DNA of 64,000 nucleotides. It comes from Virgisporangium ochraceum. GTDB lineage: Bacteria; Actinomycetota; Actinomycetes; Mycobacteriales; Micromonosporaceae. Shown here piece after piece: positions 1 to 8,784 of the stretch; the first letter of the stretch is position 1; every line of letters begins with the position of its first letter. Both the position numbers and the translations under genes were made by a program. The notes below the pieces were generated by a model that had not been told where the DNA came from, made no database searches, and worked only from the letters and a program-made list of their open reading frames with translations. Location of the stretch: assembly GCF_016863655.1 (NCBI RefSeq), contig NZ_BOPH01000101.1, positions 39,792-103,791 on the forward strand, read 5' to 3'.

Positions 1-2
1 CG

Positions 3-359
3 TCGTCCTCGCCGTCGGCGTCGTCCTCGTCGAGCGCGCCGGGCACCGCCACGTGCCGGGTCGCCTACCGGCCGGACAGCTGGGGCAACGGTTTCACGGC
101 GGCGGTCACCGTCACCAACGCCGGAAGCACCGCGATCAACGGCTGGACGCTGCAGTGGGCGTGGCCGGGGAACCAGCAGGTGACCAACTCCTGGAACGCC
201 ACCGTCACCCAGAGCGGCAACCAGGTCAGTGCCCGCAACGCCACCTGGAACGCCACGATCAACCCGGGGCAGAACGCGTCCTTCGGGTTCCAGGCCACCT
301 ACAGCGGAAGCAACACCGCGCCGACGCAGTTCGTGCTCAACGGCGCACCCTGTAGCTGA
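3..359 (+). CDS. C-terminal CBM2 domain of a secreted glycoside hydrolase (5' truncated)
   Basis: An open frame enters from the left edge and stops at TGA 357-359. The first visible residues are a Ser/Pro/Ala linker typical of actinobacterial cellulases. About 100 residues of a family 2 carbohydrate-binding module follow. The family hallmarks are present: a cysteine at the start (TCRV) paired with one at the end (APCS), WGNGF, GWTLQWAWPG, NSWNA and the NPGQNASFGF strand. CBM2 binds crystalline cellulose or xylan through exposed tryptophans and anchors a secreted catalytic domain to plant cell wall. The catalytic part lies outside the window, so the enzyme family cannot be stated. Confidence 0.9.
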   Translation, partial: SSSPSASSSSSAPGTATCRVAYRPDSWGNGFTAAVTVTNAGSTAINGWTLQWAWPGNQQVTNSWNATVTQSGNQVSARNATWNATINPGQNASFGFQATYSGSNTAPTQFVLNGAPCS

Positions 360-365
360 TGTACG

Positions 366-400
366 CGTACGGCCCGCGGCACACCGCCGCGGGCCGTACG
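366..400. terminator. Bidirectional rho-independent-type hairpin
   Basis: A perfect 15-bp inverted repeat (arms 366-380 and 386-400, loop ACACC) lies between the stop codons of two convergent genes. It has no U-tract, as is common in high-GC actinomycetes. It probably ends transcription from both sides. Confidence 0.85.
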
Positions 401-414
401 TCGGGGGGTTTCCG

Positions 415-1737
415 TCAGGCGCGGGACCAGCGCTGGTTGGCGCCGCCGTGACAGGTCCACACGATCGCCGCGGTGCCGTTGGCGGTGCCGGCGCCGTTGA
501 CGTCCAGGCACAGCCCGGTCTGCGCGTTGGTGACCGCGCCGCCGGCGTTGAGGCTCCACTGCTGGTTGGCCCCACCGGTGCAGTCCCAGATCCGTACGCG
601 CGTGCCGGCGGCGGCGTTGGCGGGCGCCTCGAGGCACTTGCCCATCACCTGCAGCGCGGCGCCGTTCTGGGTGAACTGCTGGTTGGGGTTGGTGTGGCAG
701 TCCCAGATCTGGGCCTGGGTGCCGTTGGCGGTGGCGGAGTTGGGGATGTCGAGGCAGCGGCCGGAGGACTCGCTGCGCAGCCGGTTGCCGGTCGGTCCCG
801 GATCCGGGGTGCCGCTGCCGAACTGCGCGATGAACCGCCACGCCTCGCCCTTGGTCCACGTCCGGGTGCCGTCCTCACAGCCGGAGCATCCGTCGACCGG
901 ACCGGGCCCGTGTCCACCGTCGAACGCGGCCCACTGCACCGGGTAGCCGGCCCGGCAGGAGTAGGTGGTCGTGATGTGCCGGCCGCTGCCCTGCGTCGGC
1001 TCGGGGGCGTTCTGCGCGGCGCAGCCGTTGTTACCCAGGAACCTGTCGCGCAGCGACCGTCCCTGCGAAATGTTGAGGACGTTGTCGGAGATTCCGTGGA
1101 TCCCGAAGTACCCGATCGGCTGGGTGCCGCCGCTGCAGCCGCTCAGCTGTGCGCCGGCGTAGACCACGACGGCGCGGAAGACGGTGGCGCGGGCGCACGC
1201 GATCGCGTAGCTCATGCCGCCGCCGTAGCTGAACCCCATGGCGAACCGCTGGGTCGTGTCGACGCACAGCGCGTTGTCGATCAGCCGGTTCATGTCGTCG
1301 ACGAACGTGAGGTCCTCACCACCGGAGTTGGCCCAGCCGTTGCCAAGGCCCTGCGGCGCCACGAGGATGGCGGAGTTGTTCGACTGCTCCTGCATCCCGT
1401 AGTAGGACCAGGAGCTGCCGCTGGTTCCACCGGAGGCGACGTCGTTCATGGTGCCGCCGCGCCAGTGGAAGCCGAAGATCAGGCGGTACTGGGTGCTGTT
1501 GTTGTAATTGGCGGGCACCCGCAGGATGAAGCTGCGTGACTTGCCGCCGCTCTGGATCGTGTGGGTGCCGCTGGCGAGCCCCGGCGCCCGGCCGCAGCCC
1601 GCCGTCGCGGCCAGGGTGCCGGCATCAGCGGCGGCGGGGGAGGCCGAGGCCGCCCCGGCGCCCGCGAGGCCGGCAGCGGCCAGCACAGTCGTGGCGGTGA
1701 CGGCGAGGCCCGCCCACCACCGGTGATGATGTCTCAT
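415..1737 (-). CDS. Secreted CE1-like (feruloyl/polyester) esterase with ricin-B lectin domain
   Basis: A 440-residue protein. ATG 1735-1737 is chosen because TTGGAG lies 8 nt upstream and a Sec signal peptide (MRHHHRWWAG... to about residue 38) begins there. The frame stays open further upstream but without signal character. Residues 45-300 form an alpha/beta-hydrolase of the LpqC/feruloyl-esterase/PHB-depolymerase type. The nucleophile elbow is GFSYGGGMS, and a late DGGHGPG probably holds the catalytic His. Residues 310-440 are a ricin-type beta-trefoil (CBM13) with repeated QxW signatures (NQQF, NQQW, NQRW). The likely role is removing feruloyl or acetyl groups from arabinoxylan. It lies 25 nt after the GH54 gene, so it is probably the last gene of the minus-strand operon that starts at 6859. 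The exact ester substrate is inferred. Confidence 0.85.
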   Translation of the reverse strand: MRHHHRWWAGLAVTATTVLAAAGLAGAGAASASPAAADAGTLAATAGCGRAPGLASGTHTIQSGGKSRSFILRVPANYNNSTQYRLIFGFHWRGGTMNDVASGGTSGSSWSYYGMQEQSNNSAILVAPQGLGNGWANSGGEDLTFVDDMNRLIDNALCVDTTQRFAMGFSYGGGMSYAIACARATVFRAVVVYAGAQLSGCSGGTQPIGYFGIHGISDNVLNISQGRSLRDRFLGNNGCAAQNAPEPTQGSGRHITTTYSCRAGYPVQWAAFDGGHGPGPVDGCSGCEDGTRTWTKGEAWRFIAQFGSGTPDPGPTGNRLRSESSGRCLDIPNSATANGTQAQIWDCHTNPNQQFTQNGAALQVMGKCLEAPANAAAGTRVRIWDCTGGANQQWSLNAGGAVTNAQTGLCLDVNGAGTANGTAAIVWTCHGGANQRWSRA

Positions 1738-1762
1738 GTGCGTGCTCCAATCGGTTCGGGGG

Positions 1763-3238
1763 TCAGCGGTAGCCGGCGGCGACAATGTTGGCGTGCACGG
1801 CGTTGTCGGTGGCGTCGGACGGGTACCCGGCGACCATGGCGCCCTCGTAGAAGGTGCCGGCGCTGAGGTTGGCGCCACCACCGGGCTTGCAGCAGTCACC
1901 GCCGCTGCCGAGGATGATCGCGCCCTGCTTGCGCATGGGGCTGTAGCCCGACGGGAGCGAGCCGTCCCACATCGTGATCAGAGAGCCCGACTGGGCGTTG
2001 CTGCCCTTGATCGCGAAGCGCGTGGTGCCGTTGTTCTTCAGCATCGCCGTGACGAACTTGTGCGGCAGCGCCCGCTGGTTGGGGTTCCACGACTGGCTTC
2101 CGCCGGGGTAGAGGCCCCACTCCAGGTCGGCCTGGACCCAGGGGCCGCTGCCGGAGCATCCGCCGAACCAGCACTGGGTGCTGAAGTTGATGGCGTCCAT
2201 CGCGCCCGCGGCGTCGGCCGCGCGGGTGGTCTCGCTGTTGCCGTAGTCGAAGCAGCAGCCGCTGTTGACGTGGGTGCCGCTGGTCACCATGTACATGCCC
2301 TCGGGCGCGCTGCCGGTCGGCACGCCGGTCAGGTGGCCGTCGCGCCAGTAGCTGTTGCCGGGGTTGATGTACAGGGAGTACGCCTTGCTGCCCCCGACCG
2401 TCAGCGACTCCGAGGTCGCCGACGCCGGCCGGCTCTGGGTCGATCCGGGTACCACGGTGGACCCCTGGTACCACAGGTCGTTCCCGCGACCGGACTGGTC
2501 GTAGACCACGGTGACGACGCACGACGTGCCGGCGCAGAACGAGTCCTGGGTCGCCGCGTTGGCGGTTCCGCCCGCGGTCAGCACGGCGATGTCGCGGGTC
2601 GTGTTGTCCGACGCGCGCCGGACCTGGTACAGACGGCCGGCGTAGGCGCCGTACAGGGCCCGGACGGTGCTGTGGGCGGCGATGCACGGCGTGCCGCCGG
2701 ACGCGTAGATGTCGCACGGGGCGGTGCCGGAAGGCGTCGGCGGCGGATCGGTCGAGGGCGAGTCCCACTGCTGGTTGCCCTGGCCGTTGCACGACCACAG
2801 GATGATCCTGGTTCCGTTCGCCGTCCCGGCGCCGTTGGCGTCCAGGCACAGGCCGGACTGTACGCCGGTGATCGTGCCGTTGGAGTTGACCGTCCACTGC
2901 TGGTTGGTCTGGCCGTTGCAGTCCCAGACGATGACGGCGGTTCCGTTGGTCGTGCCCCGCCCGTTGGCGTCGAGGCACTTGTTGCCGTACACCATGAGCT
3001 GCCGGCTCGTGGTGTAGGTCCACGTCTGCCCGGTGGCGCTGTTGCAGTCGTACAGCTGGGTCTGTGTGCCGTTGGCGGAGCCGGGTGCGTCGAGGCAGCG
3101 GCCCGAGGCGACGCCCTTGATGGTGGCGCTCTGTCCGGGCTGGATCGGCGCGGCCGCCGCGACGCCGGAGACGAGGGTGAGCAGGACGGCGGCGCCGAGA
3201 ACGGTCAGCCGCCTCAGGGGGAGGTGTGGAAGGGCCAT
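1763..3238 (-). CDS. Secreted GH54 alpha-L-arabinofuranosidase with N-terminal ricin-B domain
   Basis: A 491-residue exoenzyme. The signal peptide covers residues 1-30. A ricin-B/CBM13 trefoil spans about 35-160, with three QxW motifs. A PT-rich linker follows, then an AbfB-type catalytic domain from about 172 to the end. GH54 hallmarks include CDIYASGGTPCIAAHS, VYDQSGRGNDL, the DLEWGLYPGG segment carrying the likely nucleophile Glu, and GGDCCKPGGG...GTFYEGAM around the likely acid/base Asp. The fungal arabinose-binding C-terminal domain (CBM42) is absent and replaced by the N-terminal lectin. It should release arabinose side chains from arabinoxylan or arabinan. AAGGA lies 5 nt before the ATG. 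A strong hairpin separates it from the upstream ThuA-dehydrogenase gene. Confidence 0.93.
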   Translation of the reverse strand: MALPHLPLRRLTVLGAAVLLTLVSGVAAAAPIQPGQSATIKGVASGRCLDAPGSANGTQTQLYDCNSATGQTWTYTTSRQLMVYGNKCLDANGRGTTNGTAVIVWDCNGQTNQQWTVNSNGTITGVQSGLCLDANGAGTANGTRIILWSCNGQGNQQWDSPSTDPPPTPSGTAPCDIYASGGTPCIAAHSTVRALYGAYAGRLYQVRRASDNTTRDIAVLTAGGTANAATQDSFCAGTSCVVTVVYDQSGRGNDLWYQGSTVVPGSTQSRPASATSESLTVGGSKAYSLYINPGNSYWRDGHLTGVPTGSAPEGMYMVTSGTHVNSGCCFDYGNSETTRAADAAGAMDAINFSTQCWFGGCSGSGPWVQADLEWGLYPGGSQSWNPNQRALPHKFVTAMLKNNGTTRFAIKGSNAQSGSLITMWDGSLPSGYSPMRKQGAIILGSGGDCCKPGGGANLSAGTFYEGAMVAGYPSDATDNAVHANIVAAGYR

Positions 3239-3264
3239 GGGGGTCCTTACGTGTCGTGGGGGAG

Positions 3265-3296
3265 GGGGTGCCCGGCGAGGCCGCGCCGGGCACCCC
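3265..3296 (-). terminator. Intra-operon hairpin (terminator or processing site)
   Basis: A perfect 13-bp stem (3265-3277 with 3284-3296, loop AGGCCG) sits in the 72-nt gap between the ThuA/dehydrogenase gene and the GH54 gene. It could end or attenuate transcription into the two downstream enzymes, or stabilise the upstream 3' end. Confidence 0.65.
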
Positions 3297-3310
3297 GGGG
3301 GAGGCGCCGG

Positions 3311-6300
3311 CTAGGCGAGGGTGAACCGCCACTGCTGGTTCGTGCCGTTGTGGCAGCCCCACTGCAGCAGTCGCGCCCCGTCGGTCGTCGCGCCGCCGTT
3401 GACATCGACGCACTGTCCACTGACGACACTCTTCACGGTGTAGACGCCCGACGTGGCGGTCGGTACGACCTGGAACTTCTGCTGGTTGCCGTTGTTGCAG
3501 GTGAGCTGCTGCAGGAACGCGCCCTGAGCGGTGGACCCGTTGATGAGGTCGAGGCACTTGCCACTGTGGACGGCCCGCAGGGAGACCGCTCCGTTACCGG
3601 CGTCGACGGCCTGCCACTTCTGGTTGTTGCCGGTGGTGGCCGTCCACTGCACTACCTGGGCCGCGTCGGCGGTGGAGGCGCCGCTGACGTCCATGCGCTT
3701 GTTGCTGTGCATCGCCGTCACGGTCCAGGTCCGCCCGGCGACGCCTCCGTCGGAGACCGGTTGACCGACCCCGTTGCCGCCGAAGGTGAACGAGTCGAGG
3801 TCGAACCAGTTGTTCGAGCTGCCCTTGAACACCATGTACAGCGCGTGGCTCCCGGACAGGGCCGCCGTGCTCACCGGCGACGTGGACTGGTACGTGTCCC
3901 AGCCACCGGTGGCGGGCACCGGCGTGGTGGCCAGCAGCGTTCCGGTCGGTGAGTCGGCGCGCAGCTCGATCGTCCCGCCGCCGCCCGGCGACGACAGCCG
4001 GTAGCTGACGGAGGTGATGCCCGACAGGCTCATCGGGCTGAACGACACCCAGTCGTTGTTGGAGATGTCGCCGACGCGGTTGCCGCTCTCCGCGGCGGCC
4101 TGTGCGACGATGCGCACCCCGGACTGGCCGGTGTAGTACTCGGCCTGCTTGTGCTTCGGCTGCAGGACCACCTTGGCGTAGCCGGTGAGCGGTGCCGCCC
4201 CGCCCGCGCCGCCGCTGTCGGTGTACCGGGCGTTGAGGACGTAGTAGAGGTTGGCGCCGTCGGGGTGGCCGCCGAGGAGGTCGGTGGGGATGGTGCCCGA
4301 GCAGCCCGGGTAGTCCGTCGTCTCGTGCTCGTGCTCCGCGTGACCGAGGGCCGGGTTCACCAGAACCCTGCTGCAGTCGACGGTTCCGCCGTCCGGATCG
4401 GTGACCGTGACGGTGTAGGACACCCGGTCGCCGAAGTTCAGCATGCCCCCGTTGGGCGGCACGGTGATGGTGACGACCGGTGCGCTGTTGCCGACGGTGA
4501 TCGGCACGTTGACGAAGGCCGTCTTGCCGCCGCTGTCGGTGACCCGTAGCTGTGCGGTGTAGTTGCCGTTGACGGTGTAGGTCTTCGACGGGTTGGCCGC
4601 CGTCGACGTGGTGCCGTCGCCGAACGTCCACAGGTAGCTGAGGGTGTCGCCCGGGTCGGGGTCGGTGGTACCGGCGCTGCTGAACTGGACTGTCAGCGGC
4701 GCCGACCCGCTGGTGGGTGTGCCGGTCGCCCGCGCGATCGGCGACCGTCCACCCTGGATGTAGTCGATGCGGTAGAGGCCGGAGTCGTTGTTTCCACCGC
4801 CGAAGCTGGAGCCCCACTCGAGCAGGTACAGGGAGCCGTCGGGGCCGAACTCCATGTCCATCGGCTTGTTGAAGTTGCCGCCGGGCAGGAACGGGTTGGT
4901 GCGGGTGACGGCCGTGTTCGAGTCGAAGTGGATTTCCTTGACGTACTTGCGTTCCCACTCGTAGAAGAAGTGGACGCCGTCGTAGTACGGCGGGAACTTC
5001 GTCTGCGACGGGTTGGCGGCGTTGTAGCGGTAGACGGGTCCGCCCATCGGCGCCGAGCCGCCGGTGCCGAGCTCCGGGAACGTCGGCGAGGCGCCGTAGC
5101 CGTACCACATGTTCGGCGCGACGACCGGCTTGAGGTTCGTCAGGCCGGTGTTGTTCGGGGAGTTGTTGACCGGCGCTGAGCAGTTGAACTTGGCGCCCAC
5201 GACGCCGGTGTCGGGGTTGTACGGCGCGTACGGCTGGTTGTCGCCGTGGCAGAACGGCCAACCGTAGTTGCCCGCGGACTTGATGACGTTCAGCTCGACG
5301 AGTCCTTCGGGGCCGCGGTTGGTCGTGGCGCCGCCGCGGTCGGGTCCGTAGTCGGCCAGGTACACCCAGCCGGTGGCCGGGTCGATCGAGAAGCGGAACG
5401 GGTTGCGGAAGCCCATGGCGAACACCTCGGGCCGGGTCTGCGCGGTGCCCTGCGGGTACAGGTTCCCCGACGGGATGGTGTATCCGCCACCGGCCGAGGG
5501 CCGGATGCGCAGCAGCTTGCCGCGCAGGTCGTTGGTGTTGCCCGCGGTGCGCGCGGCGTCGAGGTTCGCCTTGCCCGACCGCCAGTCCAGCGGGGCGTAG
5601 CCCTGCCAGTTCGGGTCGAGGTTGGGCGGGGTGTCGTCGCCGGTGCCGATGTAGAGGTTGCCGTCCGGGCCGAACTTCATGTAGCCGCCGGTGTGGCCGG
5701 GTTCGGGGAACGTACGGTCCCGGTACGCCGGGATGTCGATGATCGTCACGGCGCTGGTCGCGATCAGCGAGTCACCGCTCAGCGTGTAGCGGGAGACCCG
5801 GTTGACGTCGGTCGTGCTGCTCGCCGGCGAGTGGTACAGGTACACGTAGCCGTTGCTGGCGAAGTTGGGGTCGAGTGCCAGCCCGGTGAGACCGTCCTCG
5901 CCGCCGGTGTAGACGCTGAGCGTCCCGGCGGTGACGGTCGAGTTCGTCGACGGCTTGAAGATCTTCACCTGCCCGCCGCGCTGGACGTAGAGCACGCGTC
6001 CGTCCGGTGCGACGGCGAGAGCCATCGGGTCGGAGGTGTTGTCGTCGAGGGTGCGCTTCTCGAAGTTGCTCCACACGGTGCCGCCGCAGTCGCCGGGCAC
6101 GTTGCCGGCCGCCCACTTGACGCCGCCGAGGACGTGGTTGCGGAAGTTGGCCTCGCTGTAGGAGGCGATGGCGTGACCCATGCCGGTGGCCCACACCCGC
6201 CCTCCGGCGGTGTTGCGGCACCAGGAGATCGGGTGGTCGGGACCCATCGCGCGCGACCCCGGGTTGTAGGTGCGCTCGTCGGCGGTGACGAGGACATGCG

Positions 6301-6859
6301 CGTCACCCCGGATGTTGCGGTCGAAGTTGTACCACTCCTCGCTGCGGCTCCAGCGGGCCGGCAGACCGGCCGTCGACGGGTGGCTCGTGTCGGCCACGAT
6401 CGCGGTGCCGGGCAGCACGCCGGGGGAGTGCTCCGGCATGTGCGCGCCGGCGTTGACGGTCTGGTCCCACCACGGGTACTCGCCCTCGATGCCCATGTCG
6501 GTGGCGTTGTGGATCGCGACGATGCCCTTGCCGCTGGCCAGGAAGCCCTCCACCGCCTGGCGCTGCGCCGCCGAGGTCCACACCATGCCCGAGGTCTGGA
6601 ACATGATGAGCACGTCGAAGGTGGCGAGGTTGGCCGGGGTGAAGACGCTGGCGTCCTCGGTGTGCACGAGCTCGAAGTTGTTGGCGGCCGCCTGGTCCTG
6701 GAACATGCTGACCCCGGCCGGGATCGAGTCGTGGCGGTAGCCGGTCGTCTTGGTGAACAACAGGGCGCGGAAGGCCGGTGCGGCCGACGCCGGCGCGACG
6801 AGCGCCAGCGACAGCAGCAGGCCCGCGATCGCGCCAATGATCAGAGTCTTGCGACGCAT
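3311..6859 (-). CDS. Secreted ThuA - glucose/sorbosone dehydrogenase - PKD - CBM6 - ricin-B fusion
   Basis: An 1182-residue exoprotein. The signal peptide is residues 1-27. Residues 29-250 are a ThuA-like glutamine-amidotransferase-fold domain (FTKTTGYRHDSI, SEEWYNF, MGPDHPISWCR). Residues 265-695 are a PQQ-type glucose/sorbosone dehydrogenase beta-propeller (MGFRNPFRFSIDP, ADYGPDRGG, AGNYGWPFC). A PKD domain follows at about 705-790 (LWTFGDGTTS), then an Ig-like stretch, a CBM6-like module at about 905-1030 (NDWVSFSPMSL, WFDLDSFTFGG) and a ricin-B trefoil to the end. ThuA-GSDH fusions are widespread but their substrate is unknown. The fold suggests oxidation or isomerisation of a polysaccharide-derived sugar outside the cell. 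It is probably the first gene of the operon running down to 415. Confidence 0.88.
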   Translation of the reverse strand: MRRKTLIIGAIAGLLLSLALVAPASAAPAFRALLFTKTTGYRHDSIPAGVSMFQDQAAANNFELVHTEDASVFTPANLATFDVLIMFQTSGMVWTSAAQRQAVEGFLASGKGIVAIHNATDMGIEGEYPWWDQTVNAGAHMPEHSPGVLPGTAIVADTSHPSTAGLPARWSRSEEWYNFDRNIRGDAHVLVTADERTYNPGSRAMGPDHPISWCRNTAGGRVWATGMGHAIASYSEANFRNHVLGGVKWAAGNVPGDCGGTVWSNFEKRTLDDNTSDPMALAVAPDGRVLYVQRGGQVKIFKPSTNSTVTAGTLSVYTGGEDGLTGLALDPNFASNGYVYLYHSPASSTTDVNRVSRYTLSGDSLIATSAVTIIDIPAYRDRTFPEPGHTGGYMKFGPDGNLYIGTGDDTPPNLDPNWQGYAPLDWRSGKANLDAARTAGNTNDLRGKLLRIRPSAGGGYTIPSGNLYPQGTAQTRPEVFAMGFRNPFRFSIDPATGWVYLADYGPDRGGATTNRGPEGLVELNVIKSAGNYGWPFCHGDNQPYAPYNPDTGVVGAKFNCSAPVNNSPNNTGLTNLKPVVAPNMWYGYGASPTFPELGTGGSAPMGGPVYRYNAANPSQTKFPPYYDGVHFFYEWERKYVKEIHFDSNTAVTRTNPFLPGGNFNKPMDMEFGPDGSLYLLEWGSSFGGGNNDSGLYRIDYIQGGRSPIARATGTPTSGSAPLTVQFSSAGTTDPDPGDTLSYLWTFGDGTTSTAANPSKTYTVNGNYTAQLRVTDSGGKTAFVNVPITVGNSAPVVTITVPPNGGMLNFGDRVSYTVTVTDPDGGTVDCSRVLVNPALGHAEHEHETTDYPGCSGTIPTDLLGGHPDGANLYYVLNARYTDSGGAGGAAPLTGYAKVVLQPKHKQAEYYTGQSGVRIVAQAAAESGNRVGDISNNDWVSFSPMSLSGITSVSYRLSSPGGGGTIELRADSPTGTLLATTPVPATGGWDTYQSTSPVSTAALSGSHALYMVFKGSSNNWFDLDSFTFGGNGVGQPVSDGGVAGRTWTVTAMHSNKRMDVSGASTADAAQVVQWTATTGNNQKWQAVDAGNGAVSLRAVHSGKCLDLINGSTAQGAFLQQLTCNNGNQQKFQVVPTATSGVYTVKSVVSGQCVDVNGGATTDGARLLQWGCHNGTNQQWRFTLA

Positions 6860-7263
6860 GCCGTCTCCTCGTTCGGCGGGTAACGGTCCGCGACCACCGG
6901 CACGAGTCGGCGCCCGCGCCTGGCGCGGGAAAGCCGTTCGTGTGCCGTCAGATCGTCATGCCGTCCGCCGTGACGGGCAGTCAGGTCTCTCCGGGCAGCT
7001 CTCCGAGAAGGGCCGAAGCGTCACATCAGATGCGACTCGTCCGTGGTCTGCGGGGCAAGCATGCCGAAACATATCGGAAGAAGTCAATGCGACTCTCGTG
7101 GGAGGGGTCCCATAACACTTATCGCACAACGAGTTGAGCATTGCCGGCGGTCAGAGCGGCGTTTAGTCTCGATGCCGCGTACGCAGCTATTCGGCGACAG
7201 CTGCGGGCGGAAGCCCGTGCGATCAACCGATCCGTCGAATATATGCCACGTAGGAGCCCTTCC
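6860..7263. other. Divergent intergenic region with one weak operator candidate
   Basis: About 400 bp separate the ThuA-dehydrogenase operon (minus) from the ribose-type ABC operon (plus) and must hold both promoters. The only symmetrical element I can point to is CCGAAACATATCGG at 7064-7077, in which five of seven pairs match. It resembles LacI-type CGAAA/TTTCG operators. No convincing -35/-10 pair and no short gene were found. Confidence 0.35.
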
Positions 7264-8784
7264 GTGTCCAGTCAGCTCCCGTCGCCGCTGCTCGCTGTCC
7301 GGGGTGTCGGCAAGTCCTTCCTCGGCGTCCGTGTGCTCGCCGGTGTCGACCTCGACGTGCGGCCGGGCGAGGTGCACGCCGTCGTCGGGGAGAACGGCGC
7401 CGGCAAGTCCACGCTCATGAAGGTGGTCTCCGGCGTGTACCAGCCCGACGAGGGCACCGTGGAGCTCGACGGGCGGCCGCGGGCCTTCCACGGTCCCCGC
7501 GACGCGCAACGGGCCGGCATCGGCATCGTGCACCAGGACTTCACGCTGCTCCCCGAGCGCACCGTCGCCGAGAACGTGTACCTCGGCCACGAGCCGCTGC
7601 GGCGCGGGTTCGTCGACCGCGGGGCCATGCTCCGGGGCGCGGCGGACCTCCTCGCCTCGGTCGGGGCGGGGTCGCTGCCGCCCGACGCGCGCGTCGGAGG
7701 GCTGGGGGTCGCGCAGCAACAGGTCGTGGAGATCGTCAAGGCGCTCGCTCTCCGCGCGCGGCTGCTGATCCTGGACGAGCCGACCGCCGCCCTCGCCGGC
7801 CACGAGGTGGAGCAGCTGTACGCGCTGGTGCGCCGGCTGCAGGAGCGGCGGATCGGGGTCCTGTACATCTCCCACCGCCTCACGGAGGTCTTCGACCTCT
7901 CCGACCGGATCACCGTCCTCAAGGACGGTCGCCGGGTGACCACAGTGGACACCGCGGCGACCAGCGCCGACGAGCTGGTGCGGCACATGGTCGGCCGGGA
8001 GGTGGCCCACTACTTCCCCGCGCGGGCGACGCCGGAGGAGATGGGGCCGGTGCGGCTCACCGTCCGCGACGGCGGCAACCGGAAGCTGCGCGGGCTCGGG
8101 CTGCGCGTGCGGGCCGGTGAGGTGCTCGGAATCGGCGGCCTGCAGGGCTCCGGGCGCTCGTCGCTGGCGCGCGCGGTGTTCGGCGTCGTCCCGTTCACCA
8201 CCGGCGAGGTCACCGTCGACGGCACCGCGCTGCGGGTCCGGTCACCGCGCGACGCGATCCGGGCGGGCATCGCCTACGTCACCGAGGACCGCAAGGGAGA
8301 GGGCATCGTCGCGCGGCAGTCGGTCCTCGACAACGCGCTGCTGGCCGGGCGGGCCGTCGCGGGCGTCCGCGCCGGATGGGCCACCCGCGCCACCCGGGTC
8401 ACGCGGGTCCGCGACCTGCTCGCCGCCGTCGAGGTGCGCGCGGCCGCGGACTCCCAGGAGATCCGCTTCCTGTCCGGCGGCAACCAGCAGAAGGTCGTCC
8501 TGGCCCGGTGGCTCGCGCTCGGTCCGCGGATCCTGCTCTTCGACGAGCCGACCCGCGGGATCGACGTGGGCGCCAAGGCGGCCATCCACGACCTCGTCCG
8601 GCGCCTCGCCCGCGACGGTGCGGCGGTCATGATGATCTCCTCCGAGCTGCCGGAGCTGCTCGGCATGAGCGACCGGATCCTGGTCATGCGCGAGGGGCGG
8701 GTCGCCGGCGAGCTGCCGGCCGGCGCGAGCGAGGAGGACGTCGTCGCGATGGCGGTCGGCGCCGGGCGGGACCGGGCCGCGTGA
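7264..8784 (+). CDS. Ribose/xylose-type (CUT2) sugar ABC transporter ATPase
   Basis: A 506-residue double-NBD ATPase of the RbsA/XylG/MglA family. GTG 7264 is preferred because TAGGAG (7251-7256) lies 7 nt upstream and the product then has the family length. An in-frame ATG at 7243 has no ribosome site. NBD1 has an intact Walker A (GENGAGKST) and Walker B (LLILDEPTAAL). Its signature reads GLGVAQQQ. NBD2 has the usual degenerate P-loop (GLQGSGRSS), signature LSGGNQQK and Walker B LLFDEPTRGID. It powers uptake through the two permeases that follow. Its stop overlaps the next start (GTGA). Confidence 0.95.
   Translation: MSSQLPSPLLAVRGVGKSFLGVRVLAGVDLDVRPGEVHAVVGENGAGKSTLMKVVSGVYQPDEGTVELDGRPRAFHGPRDAQRAGIGIVHQDFTLLPERTVAENVYLGHEPLRRGFVDRGAMLRGAADLLASVGAGSLPPDARVGGLGVAQQQVVEIVKALALRARLLILDEPTAALAGHEVEQLYALVRRLQERRIGVLYISHRLTEVFDLSDRITVLKDGRRVTTVDTAATSADELVRHMVGREVAHYFPARATPEEMGPVRLTVRDGGNRKLRGLGLRVRAGEVLGIGGLQGSGRSSLARAVFGVVPFTTGEVTVDGTALRVRSPRDAIRAGIAYVTEDRKGEGIVARQSVLDNALLAGRAVAGVRAGWATRATRVTRVRDLLAAVEVRAAADSQEIRFLSGGNQQKVVLARWLALGPRILLFDEPTRGIDVGAKAAIHDLVRRLARDGAAVMMISSELPELLGMSDRILVMREGRVAGELPAGASEEDVVAMAVGAGRDRAA

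Noticed and set aside
1738..1899. Extension of the CE1-like esterase to an upstream start at 1899
   Set aside because: It would overlap the GH54 coding region and place a Pro/Ser/Thr-rich stretch before the signal peptide. ATG 1737 has a ribosome site.
2760..3130. Regularly spaced CTGCTGGTTG-like repeats, considered as CRISPR or DNA repeats
   Set aside because: They encode the QxW motifs of ricin-B domains and are protein repeats.
1736..3952. A 738-codon plus-strand open frame over the GH54 and ThuA genes
   Set aside because: Its product is low-complexity Gly/Val/Arg/Ala. The opposite strand encodes recognisable domains over the same span.
6876..6899. TAACGGTCCGCGACC, similar to the regulon operator
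   Set aside because: The symmetry is broken by an inserted base and the right flank differs. It lies 38 kb from the regulon, so chance is the simpler explanation.
7162..7167. TTTAGT as the -10 of the CUT2 operon with TTGAGC at 7134-7139
   Set aside because: The 22-bp spacing is too long for a normal promoter.
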